From JAIYDJ01 sp031398695 (GTDB taxonomy: Bacteria; Pseudomonadota; Alphaproteobacteria; Rhodobacterales; Rhodobacteraceae): 64,000 nucleotides of DNA. Under the pieces are notes generated by a model. It saw only the letters and a list, made by a program, of their open reading frames with translations, made no database searches and was not told the DNA's origin. Made by a program: the position numbers and the translations under genes. Positions 1-8,916 of the stretch are shown here, in pieces. The DNA lies in assembly GCA_031398695.1 (NCBI GenBank), contig JANNNU010000127.1:1-64000 (forward strand), read 5' to 3'. Every line of letters starts with the position of its first letter. The stretch's first letter is position 1.

Positions 1-632
1 ATCAGCAGGACGCCGGCCATCTTTGGCAGCTCGATGTAGCGAAAGATGCTCCACCGGCTTGCCTGGTCGATGCGGGCGGCCTGGTAGTAGGCCTGCGGGA
101 TGGATTGCAGGCCGGCATAGCACAGCAGGGCCACCAGCGAAGTCCAGTGCCAGACATCCATCACGATGATCGTCACCCACGCGTCCAGCGGGTCATTGGT
201 GTAGTTGTAGTCGATGCCGAAGGCCGCGAGGGTGTGGCCGAGCAGGCCAATGTCCACCCGGCCAAAGATCTGCCAGATCGTGCCGACGACGTTGAACGGG
301 ATCAGCAGCGGCAGGGCCATCAGCACCAGACAAAAGCTGCTCCAGAACCCGGATTTCGGCATGTTCAGCGCGACGTAGATGCCAAGCGGCACCTCGATCG
401 CAAGGATGATGCCGGAAAACAGCACTTGCCGGCCCAACGCCTCGTGGACGCGGTCCGACCCCAGCATGTCCTCGAACCAGCCAAGGCCGTTCCAGAAGAA
501 TTCGTTCTGACCGAAGGTGTCGTTGAAGGCGTAGTTGACCACCGTCATCAGCGGCACGACCGCCGAGAATGCGACCAGCACCAGCACCGGCAGCACCAGA
601 AACCACGCCCAGTTGTTTTGCGTCTTGTCCAT
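1..632 (-). CDS. glpP: Glycerol ABC transporter permease GlpP (3' part off the window)
   Basis: First permease of a glycerol importer in the inner membrane. The frame opens at an ATG at 632 whose A is shared with the TGA of the upstream ATPase gene (TGATG overlap), so the two are translationally coupled. It reads MDKTQNNWAWFLVLPVL and stays open for 210 codons to the left edge. Hydrophobic segments lie near residues 8-28, 70-90 and 95-115, as in binding-protein-dependent sugar permeases. Order glpD-glpS-glpT-glpP matches the rhizobial glpSTPQUV operon, which is the main reason for the specific name. The second permease and the binding protein should lie just beyond the left edge. Confidence 0.85.
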   Translation of the reverse strand, partial: MDKTQNNWAWFLVLPVLVLVAFSAVVPLMTVVNYAFNDTFGQNEFFWNGLGWFEDMLGSDRVHEALGRQVLFSGIILAIEVPLGIYVALNMPKSGFWSSFCLVLMALPLLIPFNVVGTIWQIFGRVDIGLLGHTLAAFGIDYNYTNDPLDAWVTIIVMDVWHWTSLVALLCYAGLQSIPQAYYQAARIDQASRWSIFRYIELPKMAGVLL

Positions 633-1705
633 CAGTTGGTTCCCTTGACGCGCCAGTCGTTGGCGTAGACGTTCACATGGGCGGGGTCGAAACGGACATG
701 GGTCAGGTCGGCGCCGACGGGCTGGCCTTCCGGCGTGATGACGCTGATCGTTGTACCCGCGACATCGGCGCGGATGATGCGGTGGCGGCCGACATCCTCG
801 ATCCGCAGGACGCGCGCGGGCAGCCCGTCGCCGGCGGTCATCGTGGCATATTCCGGACGGATGCCGATCTGGGTGCGGCCCTGTTGGGGGCCGTAGCTGT
901 GCGCCAGATGCACCGGCCCGGCGGCGGTCTGCGCGGTATTGCCGGTGATCTGGGCGTCGAGCAGGTTCATGCCCGGCGAGCCGATGAAGTAGCCGACGAA
1001 GGTATGTTCGGGGGTTTCAAACAGTTCCTCGGGCGTGCCCATTTGCACAACGCGGCCTTCGTGCAGCACCACAACCTTGTCGGCAAAGGTCAGCGCCTCT
1101 GTCTGGTCGTGCGTCACGTAGATCATCGTATGGCCGAATTCGCGGTGCAGCAGTTTCAGCTGGGTGCGCAATTCCCACTTCATGTGCGGGTCGATGACGG
1201 TCAGGGGTTCGTCGAACAGGATGGCGTTGACGTCCTGCCGCACCATGCCGCGCCCGAGGGAGATTTTCTGTTTGGCGTCGGCGGTCAGGCCGCGCGCCTT
1301 GCGGTCAAGCGTGGCTTCCATCCCGATCATCGCGGCGATCTGGGCGACGCGGCTGGAAATGTAGGCGGGGTCCATGCCGCGGTTTTTCAGCGGGAAGGCG
1401 AGGTTTTCGCGCACCGTCATCGTGTCGTAGACGACCGGAAACTGGAACACCTGTGCGATGTTGCGCTCGGCCGTCGGCGCGTTGGTCACGTCGCGGTCGC
1501 CGAACAGCACGCGGCCCTGGCTGGGGTGCACGAGGCCCGAGATGATGTTCAAGAGCGTGGTCTTCCCACAGCCCGACGCGCCGAGAAGGGCATAGGCACC
1601 GCCGTCGTCCCAGACGTGGTCCATTTCCTTCAGCGCGAAATCGGCTTCGGATTTGGGGGCGGGATTGTAGCTGTGGGCGAGGTTGGAGAGCGTGATGCGG
1701 GCCAT
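632..1705 (-). CDS. glpT: Glycerol ABC transporter ATP-binding protein GlpT
   Basis: One of two ATPase subunits that would energise glycerol uptake. The start is the ATG at 1705 (MARITLSNLAHSYNP), giving 357 residues; a longer open frame upstream only runs back through glpS. Walker A is GASGCGKT, Walker B is ILFDEPLTVID and the H-loop is YVTHDQTEA. The usual LSGGQ signature is replaced by a degenerate stretch around LTADAKQKISLGRG, a deviation I associate with GlpT-type subunits. A MalK/UgpC-like regulatory C-terminus follows (GIRPEYA). It starts two bases after the glpS stop and overlaps glpP by one base. Confidence 0.9.
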   Translation of the reverse strand: MARITLSNLAHSYNPAPKSEADFALKEMDHVWDDGGAYALLGASGCGKTTLLNIISGLVHPSQGRVLFGDRDVTNAPTAERNIAQVFQFPVVYDTMTVRENLAFPLKNRGMDPAYISSRVAQIAAMIGMEATLDRKARGLTADAKQKISLGRGMVRQDVNAILFDEPLTVIDPHMKWELRTQLKLLHREFGHTMIYVTHDQTEALTFADKVVVLHEGRVVQMGTPEELFETPEHTFVGYFIGSPGMNLLDAQITGNTAQTAAGPVHLAHSYGPQQGRTQIGIRPEYATMTAGDGLPARVLRIEDVGRHRIIRADVAGTTISVITPEGQPVGADLTHVRFDPAHVNVYANDWRVKGTN

Positions 1706-1706
1706 G

Positions 1707-2787
1707 TTACGCCTCGGCTCGGGGTGCGGCGAGCCGGCCGGACTGGTCGAAAAGATACACATGCGCCGGGTCGAGCCAGATCCCGACCTGCTGGCCGATC
1801 GGCAGGTTCTGCACGCCGTGGACCAGCCCCGTCCATTGATCCGGGCCGTGGTGCAGATGCAGGAAGGTTTCCGATCCGGTGATCTCGCTTGCGCCAAGGG
1901 TGCAGGGGAATTCCACGGAATCGCCCGAGTTCCGGTGCAGGTGCAGATGGTTGGCCCGAAAGCCCGCCTGATAGGTGCCGTCGTGCAGCGCCGCAAAGCG
2001 CCCCGTCGCGGGCAGGGTGACGCCGTTGCCGAGCGACATGCGGTTGCCGTTTTTCACCGCCGTGACGAAGTTCATCGGCGGGTCGCTGAACACGCGGGCG
2101 GTGACGGCGTCGGTCGGGTTGCGGTAGACATCGGGCGTCGGGCCGAATTGCGTGACGCGGCCTTCCCACAGGGTTGCCGTGTTGCCACCCAGCAGCAGCG
2201 CCTCTTCAGGTTCGGTGGTGGCATAGACAAAGATCGCGCCCGATTGGGCGAAAATGCGCGGGATTTCGGCCCGCAGTTCCTCGCGCAGTTTGTAGTCGAG
2301 GTTGGCGAGCGGTTCGTCCAGCAGGACCAGCCCCGCCTCCTTGACCAGCGCGCGGGCAAGGGCGCAGCGTTGCTGCTGGCCGCCCGACAGCTCCAGCGGT
2401 TTGCGCGTCAGCATCGGCGTCAGTTTCAGCATGTCGGCGGTGGCGCGCACGGCGCGGTCGATTTCGGCGGACGATTTGCCCATCAGCCGCAGGGGCGAGG
2501 CGATGTTGTCATAGACCGTCATGCCGGGGTAGTTGATGAATTGCTGGTAGACCATGGCCACGCGGCGGTCTTGCACGCGCATGCCCGTCACGTCCTGCCC
2601 GTTCCAGATCAGGCGACCCGTGGTAGGGGCGTCCAGACCGGCCATCAGCCGCATCAGGCTGGTCTTGCCCGCCAGCGTCGGCCCCAACAGCACGTTCATC
2701 GTGCCTTTTTCCAGTATCAGCCGCGTGGGGTGCAGAATGACCTGCCCCCTTGTCCACCCGTGATACCGACTGCAATTCCAGCGCCAT
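1707..2787 (-). pseudogene. glpS: Glycerol ABC transporter ATP-binding protein GlpS, single-base frameshift near N-terminus
   Basis: Partner ATPase of GlpT. The natural start is the ATG at 2787 (MALELQSVSRVDKG), 8 bases after the glpD stop, but the frame is lost at a run of five G on the coding strand (2745-2749). Removing one G restores QVILHPTRLILEKG and joins smoothly to MNVLLGPTLAGKTSL, giving about 359 residues. The body is intact: Walker A in the GlpS-type form GPTLAGKT, Q-loop VYQQFINYPG, signature LSGGQQQR, Walker B LVLLDEPLANLD. As read, only an internal start at 2699 would give a product, missing the first beta strands and A-loop. Homopolymer sequencing error and real mutation are both possible. 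Confidence 0.85.
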
Positions 2788-2795
2788 GGTCGTCC

Positions 2796-4394
2796 TTATT
2801 CGGCGGCGGGGCTGTCGGCCCGGCGCGCGTGGTCTGTGGTGGTCATGAAGGCGTCGAGCGTTGCGATCTGATCGGCGGTCAGTCGCAGGCCCAGCTTGGT
2901 GCGGCGCCATACGATGTCATCGGCGCGGGTGGCGAATTCGTGGGTCATCAGCCAGCGGACCTCGGCCTCGGTCAGGGTCGCGCCGAAATCGCGGCCAAGG
3001 TCGGTGGGGCTTTGCGCCGTGCCCAGCAGCGTGCCGGCCTGCGTGCCATAGGCGCGGATCAGCCGCGCAGCCCAATAGGCCGTCAGAAAGGGGTATCGGG
3101 CCCGCAGCGTTGCCATCAGCGCCGAAACCCCATCCACCGGGAAATCGCCGCCAGGAAGCGGGGCGCGGGCGGTCCAGACCGGCTTGGCTGCCGGAAAGAA
3201 CGGCACCAGTTTGGCCAGCGCGGACTCCGCCAGGCGGCGATAGGTGGTGATCTTGCCGCCGAACACGTTCAGCAGCGGCGCGCCCGTCTGGTCCAGCGAC
3301 AGCACATAATCGCGCGTCGCCGCCGTCGCCGATTTCGCCCCGTCGTTATACAGGGGGCGCACCCCGGCGTAGGTCCAGACCACGTCGGCAGCGGTCACCG
3401 GCTGCTTGAAATACTGGCTGGCGAAGGCGCAGAGGTAGTCGCGTTCCTCGTCGGTGCAGACGGCGGATTTGGGATCGCCCTGATGGTCCTTGTCGGTGGT
3501 GCCGATCAGGGTGAAATCCTGTTCATACGGGATCGCGAAAATGATCCGCCCGTCGGTGCCCTGAAAGAAGTAACAGCGGTCGTGGTCGTACAGCTTGCGC
3601 GTCACGATGTGGCTGCCGCGCACCAACCGCACGCCCTCGGTCGAGTTGATGCGGGCCACGTTGCGGATGATATCCTCGACCCAAGGCCCGCCCGCGTTGA
3701 CCAGCGCGCGGGCGCGGTGGGTGGCCCGGCCTTCGGGGCCGAGGGTGGTGATCGTCCAGTGGTCGTCGGCGCGGTCGGCCGAAACGACGCGGGTGCGGGT
3801 CATGATCCTCGCGCCGCGACTGGCGGCGTCGGCGGCGTTCAGCGACACCAGCTTTGCATCCTCGATCCAGCAATCCGAGTATTCGTAGGCGTGGGCAAAG
3901 CGCGGTTGCAGCGGCGTGCCGGCCGGATCGCGCGCGAGGTCCAGCGTGCGGGTGCCCGGCAGGATCTTGCGCCCACCAAGGTTGTCGTACAGGAACAGGC
4001 CCAGCCGGATCAACCAGGCCGGACGGCGGCCCTTCATCCACGGCATCACGCGCGACATCAGCCGTCCGGTGGGCGTGTCACCTTCGAACCGCATGTCGGG
4101 GTGATAGGGCAGCACGAACCGCATCGGCCAACTGATATGGGGCATCGCGACCAGCAGCGTTTCCCGTTCCTGCAACGACTCCTGCACCAGACGGAATTCG
4201 AAATATTCCAAATACCGCAGGCCGCCGTGAAACAACTTCGTCGAGGCCGACGAGGTAGCCTGCGCCAGGTCGCCCTGCTCGGCCAGTGCCACGGTCAGCC
4301 CGCGACCGACCGCATCGCGGGCAATCCCGCAGCCGTTGATCCCGCCGCCGATGATGAACAGGTCGGTCATGTCCGACCGGATGGCATCCGTCAC
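2796..4394 (-). CDS. glpD: Aerobic glycerol-3-phosphate dehydrogenase GlpD
   Basis: FAD-dependent, membrane-associated oxidation of sn-glycerol-3-phosphate to dihydroxyacetone phosphate, passing electrons to the quinone pool. The protein has 532 residues. The dinucleotide-binding motif GGGINGCG is at residues 16-23, followed by the family segment SSASTKLFHGGLRYLE. The GTG at 4394 is preferred to the ATG at 4370 because it has a strong GGGAGGGG ribosome-binding site six bases upstream. It is the first gene of the glycerol operon and divergent from glpR, so induction by glycerol-3-phosphate through GlpR is expected. Confidence 0.95.
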   Translation of the reverse strand: MTDAIRSDMTDLFIIGGGINGCGIARDAVGRGLTVALAEQGDLAQATSSASTKLFHGGLRYLEYFEFRLVQESLQERETLLVAMPHISWPMRFVLPYHPDMRFEGDTPTGRLMSRVMPWMKGRRPAWLIRLGLFLYDNLGGRKILPGTRTLDLARDPAGTPLQPRFAHAYEYSDCWIEDAKLVSLNAADAASRGARIMTRTRVVSADRADDHWTITTLGPEGRATHRARALVNAGGPWVEDIIRNVARINSTEGVRLVRGSHIVTRKLYDHDRCYFFQGTDGRIIFAIPYEQDFTLIGTTDKDHQGDPKSAVCTDEERDYLCAFASQYFKQPVTAADVVWTYAGVRPLYNDGAKSATAATRDYVLSLDQTGAPLLNVFGGKITTYRRLAESALAKLVPFFPAAKPVWTARAPLPGGDFPVDGVSALMATLRARYPFLTAYWAARLIRAYGTQAGTLLGTAQSPTDLGRDFGATLTEAEVRWLMTHEFATRADDIVWRRTKLGLRLTADQIATLDAFMTTTDHARRADSPAAE

Positions 4395-4674
4395 GCTCGC
4401 CCCTCCCAGAGTGAGCGGACCTTGCCGCGTTTCGTGCGGGCGGTCAAACGGAAATTTTCGTTTCTGCGCGATTTACCCAAAAACCGAATAATTTCGCGTA
4501 TGCGGCGTGAAATTAATGCGTGGTTTCAAGGGTTTTCGACTTTGTTCGCTCAAACTGCGCTGCATCGCGGCGTCATCAGCCTGGCCGGCGCGCGGCGGGT
4601 GCGGCGGTTTTGTCGCTTGATCGGCCGCCGCACTTCTTTGACAGTGCGGCCAGACACACCGGGAGGCATCCATT
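4395..4674. promoter_or_regulatory. glpD/glpR divergent control region with repeated TTTCG half-sites
   Basis: 280 bases between the divergent starts of glpD and glpR, AT-richer than the flanks. TTTCG occurs at 4456-4460, 4492-4496 and 4534-4538, with GTTCG at 4544-4548. DeoR/GlpR repressors of alphaproteobacteria often bind TTTCG-type half-sites, so these are candidate GlpR operators. The spacing is irregular, so individual sites are uncertain. Confidence 0.45.
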
Positions 4675-5436
4675 GTGGCCCTGAATTTCAGGCAAACCGG
4701 CATTCTGGAACTCGCCCGAAGCGAGGGGCGCGTAATCGTCGAGGATCTTGCGCAGCGCTTTGACGTGACGCTGCAGACCATCCGGCGCGATCTGACCGAG
4801 CTTGCCGATGCCGGACATCTGGATCGGGTGCACGGTGGGGCGATGCTGCGGACCGGCGTGACCAATCTGGGCTACGACCACCGGCGCCGGATGAACGAGG
4901 CGGCCAAGACGGCGATTGCGCGGGCGTGCGCGGCCGCCATTCCGAACAACTGCTCGCTCATCATGAACCTTGGCACCACCACCGAGGCGGTCGCGCGCGA
5001 GCTGCTGGGCCATTCGAACATCACGGTCGTCACGAACAACATGAACGTGGCCAACATCCTGACCGCCAATCCGGGCTGCGAGATCATGGTGGCGGGCGGC
5101 GCGCTGCGCCGGTCGGACGGGGGGTTGGTGGGCGAGTTGACGACGCAGTTCTTTGAACAGTTCAAGGTCGACTATGCCATCATCGGCACATCGGCGCTGG
5201 ACCGCGACGGCGATCTTCTGGACTATGATCTGGCCGAGGTGCGGGTGTCGAAGGCGATCATCCGGCAGGCGCGGCGCACCTTTCTGGTGTGCGACCATTC
5301 CAAGCTGGCACAGTCCGCCCCGGCGCGGCTTGCGTCACTGGCCGAGCTGGACACCCTGTTCACCGACGCGGCACTGCCCGATGACCTGATGGCGAAATGC
5401 GCCGACTGGGGCACGACGGTCGAGGTCGCCCGCTAG
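4675..5436 (+). CDS. glpR: DeoR-family glycerol-3-phosphate repressor GlpR
   Basis: 253-residue transcription factor. The N-terminal DeoR winged helix covers about residues 1-57 (TIRRDL at 35-40, then HGGA), followed by a sugar-phosphate-sensing DeoRC domain with NLGTTTEAV and MVAGGALRR. It starts at a GTG with GGGAGG about eight bases upstream. Divergent placement against glpD-glpSTP points to a repressor of glycerol uptake and oxidation with glycerol-3-phosphate as the likely inducer. The family has other sugar-phosphate regulators; context decides the name. Confidence 0.88.
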   Translation: MALNFRQTGILELARSEGRVIVEDLAQRFDVTLQTIRRDLTELADAGHLDRVHGGAMLRTGVTNLGYDHRRRMNEAAKTAIARACAAAIPNNCSLIMNLGTTTEAVARELLGHSNITVVTNNMNVANILTANPGCEIMVAGGALRRSDGGLVGELTTQFFEQFKVDYAIIGTSALDRDGDLLDYDLAEVRVSKAIIRQARRTFLVCDHSKLAQSAPARLASLAELDTLFTDAALPDDLMAKCADWGTTVEVAR

Positions 5437-5476
5437 GCACGGCGTCCGGCACGGCGACTGAGGGTCTGGACGGGCC

Positions 5477-6520
5477 TCACACCCGGTCCAGCACGGCGGC
5501 CATGACGGCGGCGGTATCGGCCCAGGTCGGCAGGCCCTGACCGGCGAGGGTCGAGGCCTGCGCCATGCGTTCGGCCAGATCCGCATCGGTCAGCAGGCGG
5601 CGCAGGGCGTCGGCGAACGCGGCAGGATCATCGACCGGCACCAGAAGGCCGGTGCCGGGCGGCACGGTTTCCGGCACCGCCCCCGTCGCACAGGTGACGA
5701 TCGGCAGGCCATGGGCCAACGCCTCGCCGAACACCATCCCGTAGCCTTCATACCGTGTGGCCAGCGCAAAGAGGCGCGCCTGCCGATAAAGCGTGGTCAG
5801 TGCGGCGTCCGAAACCTGCCCGCGAAACGTGACGCGCTGCGCCAGCCCCAGCTTGGCTTGCTGCGCGGTCAGCGCCCACCCGACCGCCGGATCGTGCAGG
5901 CCGCCCACGATCTGCGCCTGCCACGGCAGATCGGTCACGGCCGCCAGCGCGTCGAGCAGCACGTCATGCCCCTTGCGTGCGGCAATCAGCCCGACCGACA
6001 GCACAAGCGGCGGCGTCAGCGGCGCGCGCTGCGGGTCGGCCTGCGGAAAGCCCGGCAGCGCGATCGAGATGCGGTCCGCCGCAACCCCGAAATCGGCCAC
6101 CAGCGTGCGCTTGGTGTGCGGCGACGGCACCACGACATGCGCGGCGAGCGCCAGATTGGCCGCCTCTCGCTGCAACAGGGTGCGGGCGCGGCCGGGGGCG
6201 AGGCCGGTTTCAAGGCCCAGCGGATGGTGGATCATCGCGACGATCGGTGCGCGAACCGACGCCAGCCCGCCCGTGTCGATCGCCCCGTAGACCAGCCCGT
6301 CGAGGATCAGCGGCTGATCGGCGGGCAAGGCGCACAGGCTGGCGACGGTGGCGGCCATCTCGGCGGGTGACGGGTCGGGGAACGACCCCGGCAGTGCCAC
6401 GTGCGCCACCGGCCGGCCGGCGTCGCGCAGCGCTAAAAGCAGCGACTTTTCATAGATGTATCCGCCGGTCTTCTGGTGGATGTCGCCGGGAATGGCAAAG
6501 GCTGCGGGGCGTTGGGGCAT
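5477..6520 (-). CDS. Glycosyltransferase family 4 protein
   Basis: 347-residue retaining glycosyltransferase of the GT-B fold. The N-terminal half includes GGYIYEKSLL. The nucleotide-sugar-binding C-terminal half has LSVGLIAARKGHD and the E-x7-E motif in YEGYGMVFGEAL. Donor and acceptor cannot be told from the sequence. It is the last gene of an apparent operon, 21 bases after the fused ABC permease, and ends convergently with glpR. A glycosyltransferase at the end of an NMT1/THI5-type transporter operon is unexpected, and co-transcription may not mean shared function. Confidence 0.8.
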   Translation of the reverse strand: MPQRPAAFAIPGDIHQKTGGYIYEKSLLLALRDAGRPVAHVALPGSFPDPSPAEMAATVASLCALPADQPLILDGLVYGAIDTGGLASVRAPIVAMIHHPLGLETGLAPGRARTLLQREAANLALAAHVVVPSPHTKRTLVADFGVAADRISIALPGFPQADPQRAPLTPPLVLSVGLIAARKGHDVLLDALAAVTDLPWQAQIVGGLHDPAVGWALTAQQAKLGLAQRVTFRGQVSDAALTTLYRQARLFALATRYEGYGMVFGEALAHGLPIVTCATGAVPETVPPGTGLLVPVDDPAAFADALRRLLTDADLAERMAQASTLAGQGLPTWADTAAVMAAVLDRV

Positions 6521-6541
6521 GGGGCGGTTATCCGGTCCGGG

Positions 6542-8119
6542 TCAGGCTGACAGCTGCTCGGGTCCATAGCGCCGCAAGACGCGGTGTTCCAGCGCCTCGA
6601 CCGCGACATAGGCTCCGGCCGCGGTGACCGCCAGAAGCACGACCGCGCTCCACAGCGTGCCGTAGTCGGAGGTGGAGGCCGACAACGCCATCAGCGTGCC
6701 CATGCCGATGCCCGTGGCCAGCCATTCCGTGGTCGTGGCCGCAAGGATCGCCGCCGGAACGGCCATGCGGGCCGCAGAGAACAGGGCCGGCAGCATGGCC
6801 GGCACCTGCGCGTGGATCAGACGCTGGACCGGGGTCGCGGCATAGCTGGCGAACACGTCGTTCACCTGTCCGGGCGTCTGGCGCAGCCCGCTGAGACAGG
6901 CGACCAGCGTCGGGAAAAAGATCATCACGGCGGTGATGGTGATCGTTCCGGCGACCCCGCGCCCCAGAATCAGCGCGATCAGCGGCGCCGTCGTGATGAT
7001 CGGCACCGACCGTAGCGCGATCGCCACCGGCAAGACGCTGGCCGCGATGCGCGGGCGCAGCACGACCCAGGCCGCCAGCGCCGCCCCCAGCGCGAGCCCC
7101 GCCAGATAGCCCGGCACGGCCAGCACCATCGTCTGCCCGAACGCCGTCAGCAGCGCCTGCCGGTGCGCGCCCGACTGCGGTCCGCCGACCAGATGCGCCC
7201 AGACATCGGCGGGGCGTTTGGCGAAAAAGCGGTTCAGGCCGAACGCTTCCATCAGGCCGTGCCACAGGGCAAGAACCAGCACCGCCGCCACCAAGGCGCG
7301 CAGGACAAAACGCAACCCGCCCTCAAAAGGCGACGCCGTGGTCGTCGGTGGCACCGCCAGCAACACCGCCGCCGGTGCGACCGACAACCACCGACCAAGC
7401 CAGCCCAGCCCCAGATAGGCCACGATCGACACCGCCGCGGCGACAAGGCCGATCGCCCACGTGCCGGGCACGTCCAGCGCGCGGGTCGTGCGGATGGTCA
7501 AGACGCCCAGACCCCGGTCCGCCCCGGTGAATTCGCCCACCATCGCGCCCAGAAACGCCGCCGGTGCCGCGATCTGCAACCCGGCGACCGCATAGGGCAC
7601 CGCGGCGCGCAGCCGGACCCGCAGCAGGGCCTGCGCCTCGCCCCGGCCATAGCTGCGGACCAGATCGAACCAGCTGGCCGGGGCAGCGCGCAGGCCGGTC
7701 ATCAGCGCGAGATAGGTAGTGTAATAGACCGCGAGCGCCGACAGGGTGATTTGCGGGCCGATGCCCGGACCGTAAAGGACGCGCAGGATCGGCCCGGTCG
7801 CCACGAACGGCAGGCAGAACACCAGCAGTGCCAGCGCCCCGACCATCCGCCGTGCCTGAGGGACCAGAAAGCTAAGACCGGCCAGCGCCGCCGCCGCGAG
7901 GTTGCCCGCGACGAACCCCCACCCGGCCGCCCACAGCGTGGTGCCGGTGGCGCGCCACACCAGGCCAGCATTGGCGACGAGCCAACCCGCAATCTCGATC
8001 GGTCCCGCGATCAGGAACGTTCCGGCCAGCGCGCGGGCCAAAGCCTCCCACGCCAGCACGGCCACCAGCAGACCGAGGCCCGGCACACCGCGCCACGGCG
8101 CTGTCGCGGCGGTTGTCAT
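6542..8119 (-). CDS. ABC transporter permease, fused double-permease form (SsuC/TauC/ThiX class)
   Basis: 525 residues from the ATG at 8119, which overlaps the upstream ATPase stop as ATGA. The protein contains two copies of the nitrate/sulfonate/taurine-type permease domain. The first half ends in the EAA-like segment with GEFTGADRGLGVL; the second half has EWLATGIGMGTLM in the equivalent place. About 12 hydrophobic segments are visible. A tandem fusion supplies both halves of the channel in one chain, which explains why only one permease gene is present. Substrate unknown. Confidence 0.85.
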   Translation of the reverse strand: MTTAATAPWRGVPGLGLLVAVLAWEALARALAGTFLIAGPIEIAGWLVANAGLVWRATGTTLWAAGWGFVAGNLAAAALAGLSFLVPQARRMVGALALLVFCLPFVATGPILRVLYGPGIGPQITLSALAVYYTTYLALMTGLRAAPASWFDLVRSYGRGEAQALLRVRLRAAVPYAVAGLQIAAPAAFLGAMVGEFTGADRGLGVLTIRTTRALDVPGTWAIGLVAAAVSIVAYLGLGWLGRWLSVAPAAVLLAVPPTTTASPFEGGLRFVLRALVAAVLVLALWHGLMEAFGLNRFFAKRPADVWAHLVGGPQSGAHRQALLTAFGQTMVLAVPGYLAGLALGAALAAWVVLRPRIAASVLPVAIALRSVPIITTAPLIALILGRGVAGTITITAVMIFFPTLVACLSGLRQTPGQVNDVFASYAATPVQRLIHAQVPAMLPALFSAARMAVPAAILAATTTEWLATGIGMGTLMALSASTSDYGTLWSAVVLLAVTAAGAYVAVEALEHRVLRRYGPEQLSA

Positions 8120-8916
8120 TCGGCGGCGAGCGGGTGATCCCCGGCACCCGTGGCCCACAGCGCGGCCGACACCTGATCGACCAATGCGTGAAACGCCGGG
8201 GTGCGGGTGGCGGCACGCAGGCGCGGGCGCGGCAACGGCACCGGAATGTCCGCCACGATGCGGCCGGGCCGGGCCGAAAACACCAGCACGCGATCGGCCA
8301 GCAGCACCGCTTCGGTCACGGAATGGGTAACGAGCAGGGTCGTGGTGCCGGACGCCTCCCACAGCGGAGGAAGATCCTCGTTCAGGCGCAGGCGGGTGAA
8401 TTCATCCACCGCACCAAACGGCTCGTCCAGCAGCAGAAGTTGCGGTTCGGTCGCCAGGCAGCGGGCGATGGCGACGCGCTGACGCATGCCGCCCGAAAGC
8501 TCGGCCGGTCGGTGATCCTCGAACCCCGTCAGGCCGACCAACGCGATCAGGCGGTCCACCTCTGCGGGATCGGCGGGGCGGCGGGCCAGCGTCAGGGCCA
8601 AAGCCACGTTGCCGCGCACCGTGCGCCACGGCAGCAGCGACGGATCCTGAAACGCGATCGCGAGGCCCGCCACCCGCGCCAGTTCCGCCGGGGACCGGCC
8701 ACCGATCCGCACGGCGCCGGACGATGGCACATCGAGCCCCGCGATCAGCCGCAGCAGGGTCGACTTGCCGCAACCGGACGGGCCGACCAACGCGGTCGTC
8801 TGCCCTGCCGCGAACGTCACGTCGCAAGGGGACAAGGCGTGCACCGCCCGCGCCCCCTCCCCGAACCTCATCGTCAAACCTGCAACGGCAACCTCGGGCG
8901 GCGCGCGTTCAGCCAC
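8116..8916 (-). CDS. ABC transporter ATP-binding protein (NMT1/sulfonate class)
   Basis: 266-residue ATPase with Walker A GPSGCGKST, Q-loop FQDPSLLPWRTV, signature LSGGMRQR, Walker B LLLLDEPFGAVD and H-loop VTHSVTEA, typical of SsuB/TauB/ThiZ-like subunits. It overlaps the binding-protein gene by eight bases and the permease by four, so the three genes form one transcription unit. It energises import of a small molecule that cannot be specified from the ATPase. Confidence 0.88.
   Translation of the reverse strand: MAERAPPEVAVAGLTMRFGEGARAVHALSPCDVTFAAGQTTALVGPSGCGKSTLLRLIAGLDVPSSGAVRIGGRSPAELARVAGLAIAFQDPSLLPWRTVRGNVALALTLARRPADPAEVDRLIALVGLTGFEDHRPAELSGGMRQRVAIARCLATEPQLLLLDEPFGAVDEFTRLRLNEDLPPLWEASGTTTLLVTHSVTEAVLLADRVLVFSARPGRIVADIPVPLPRPRLRAATRTPAFHALVDQVSAALWATGAGDHPLAAE

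Noticed and set aside
1705..1996. Longer N-terminus for GlpT
   Set aside because: The extra 97 codons are an out-of-frame reading of glpS; family proteins start at the ATG at 1705.
1683..4763. 1026-residue open frame opposite glpS-glpD
   Set aside because: High-GC antisense shadow, rich in Arg/Gln/His without domains; the minus strand encodes clear GlpT, GlpS and GlpD motifs.
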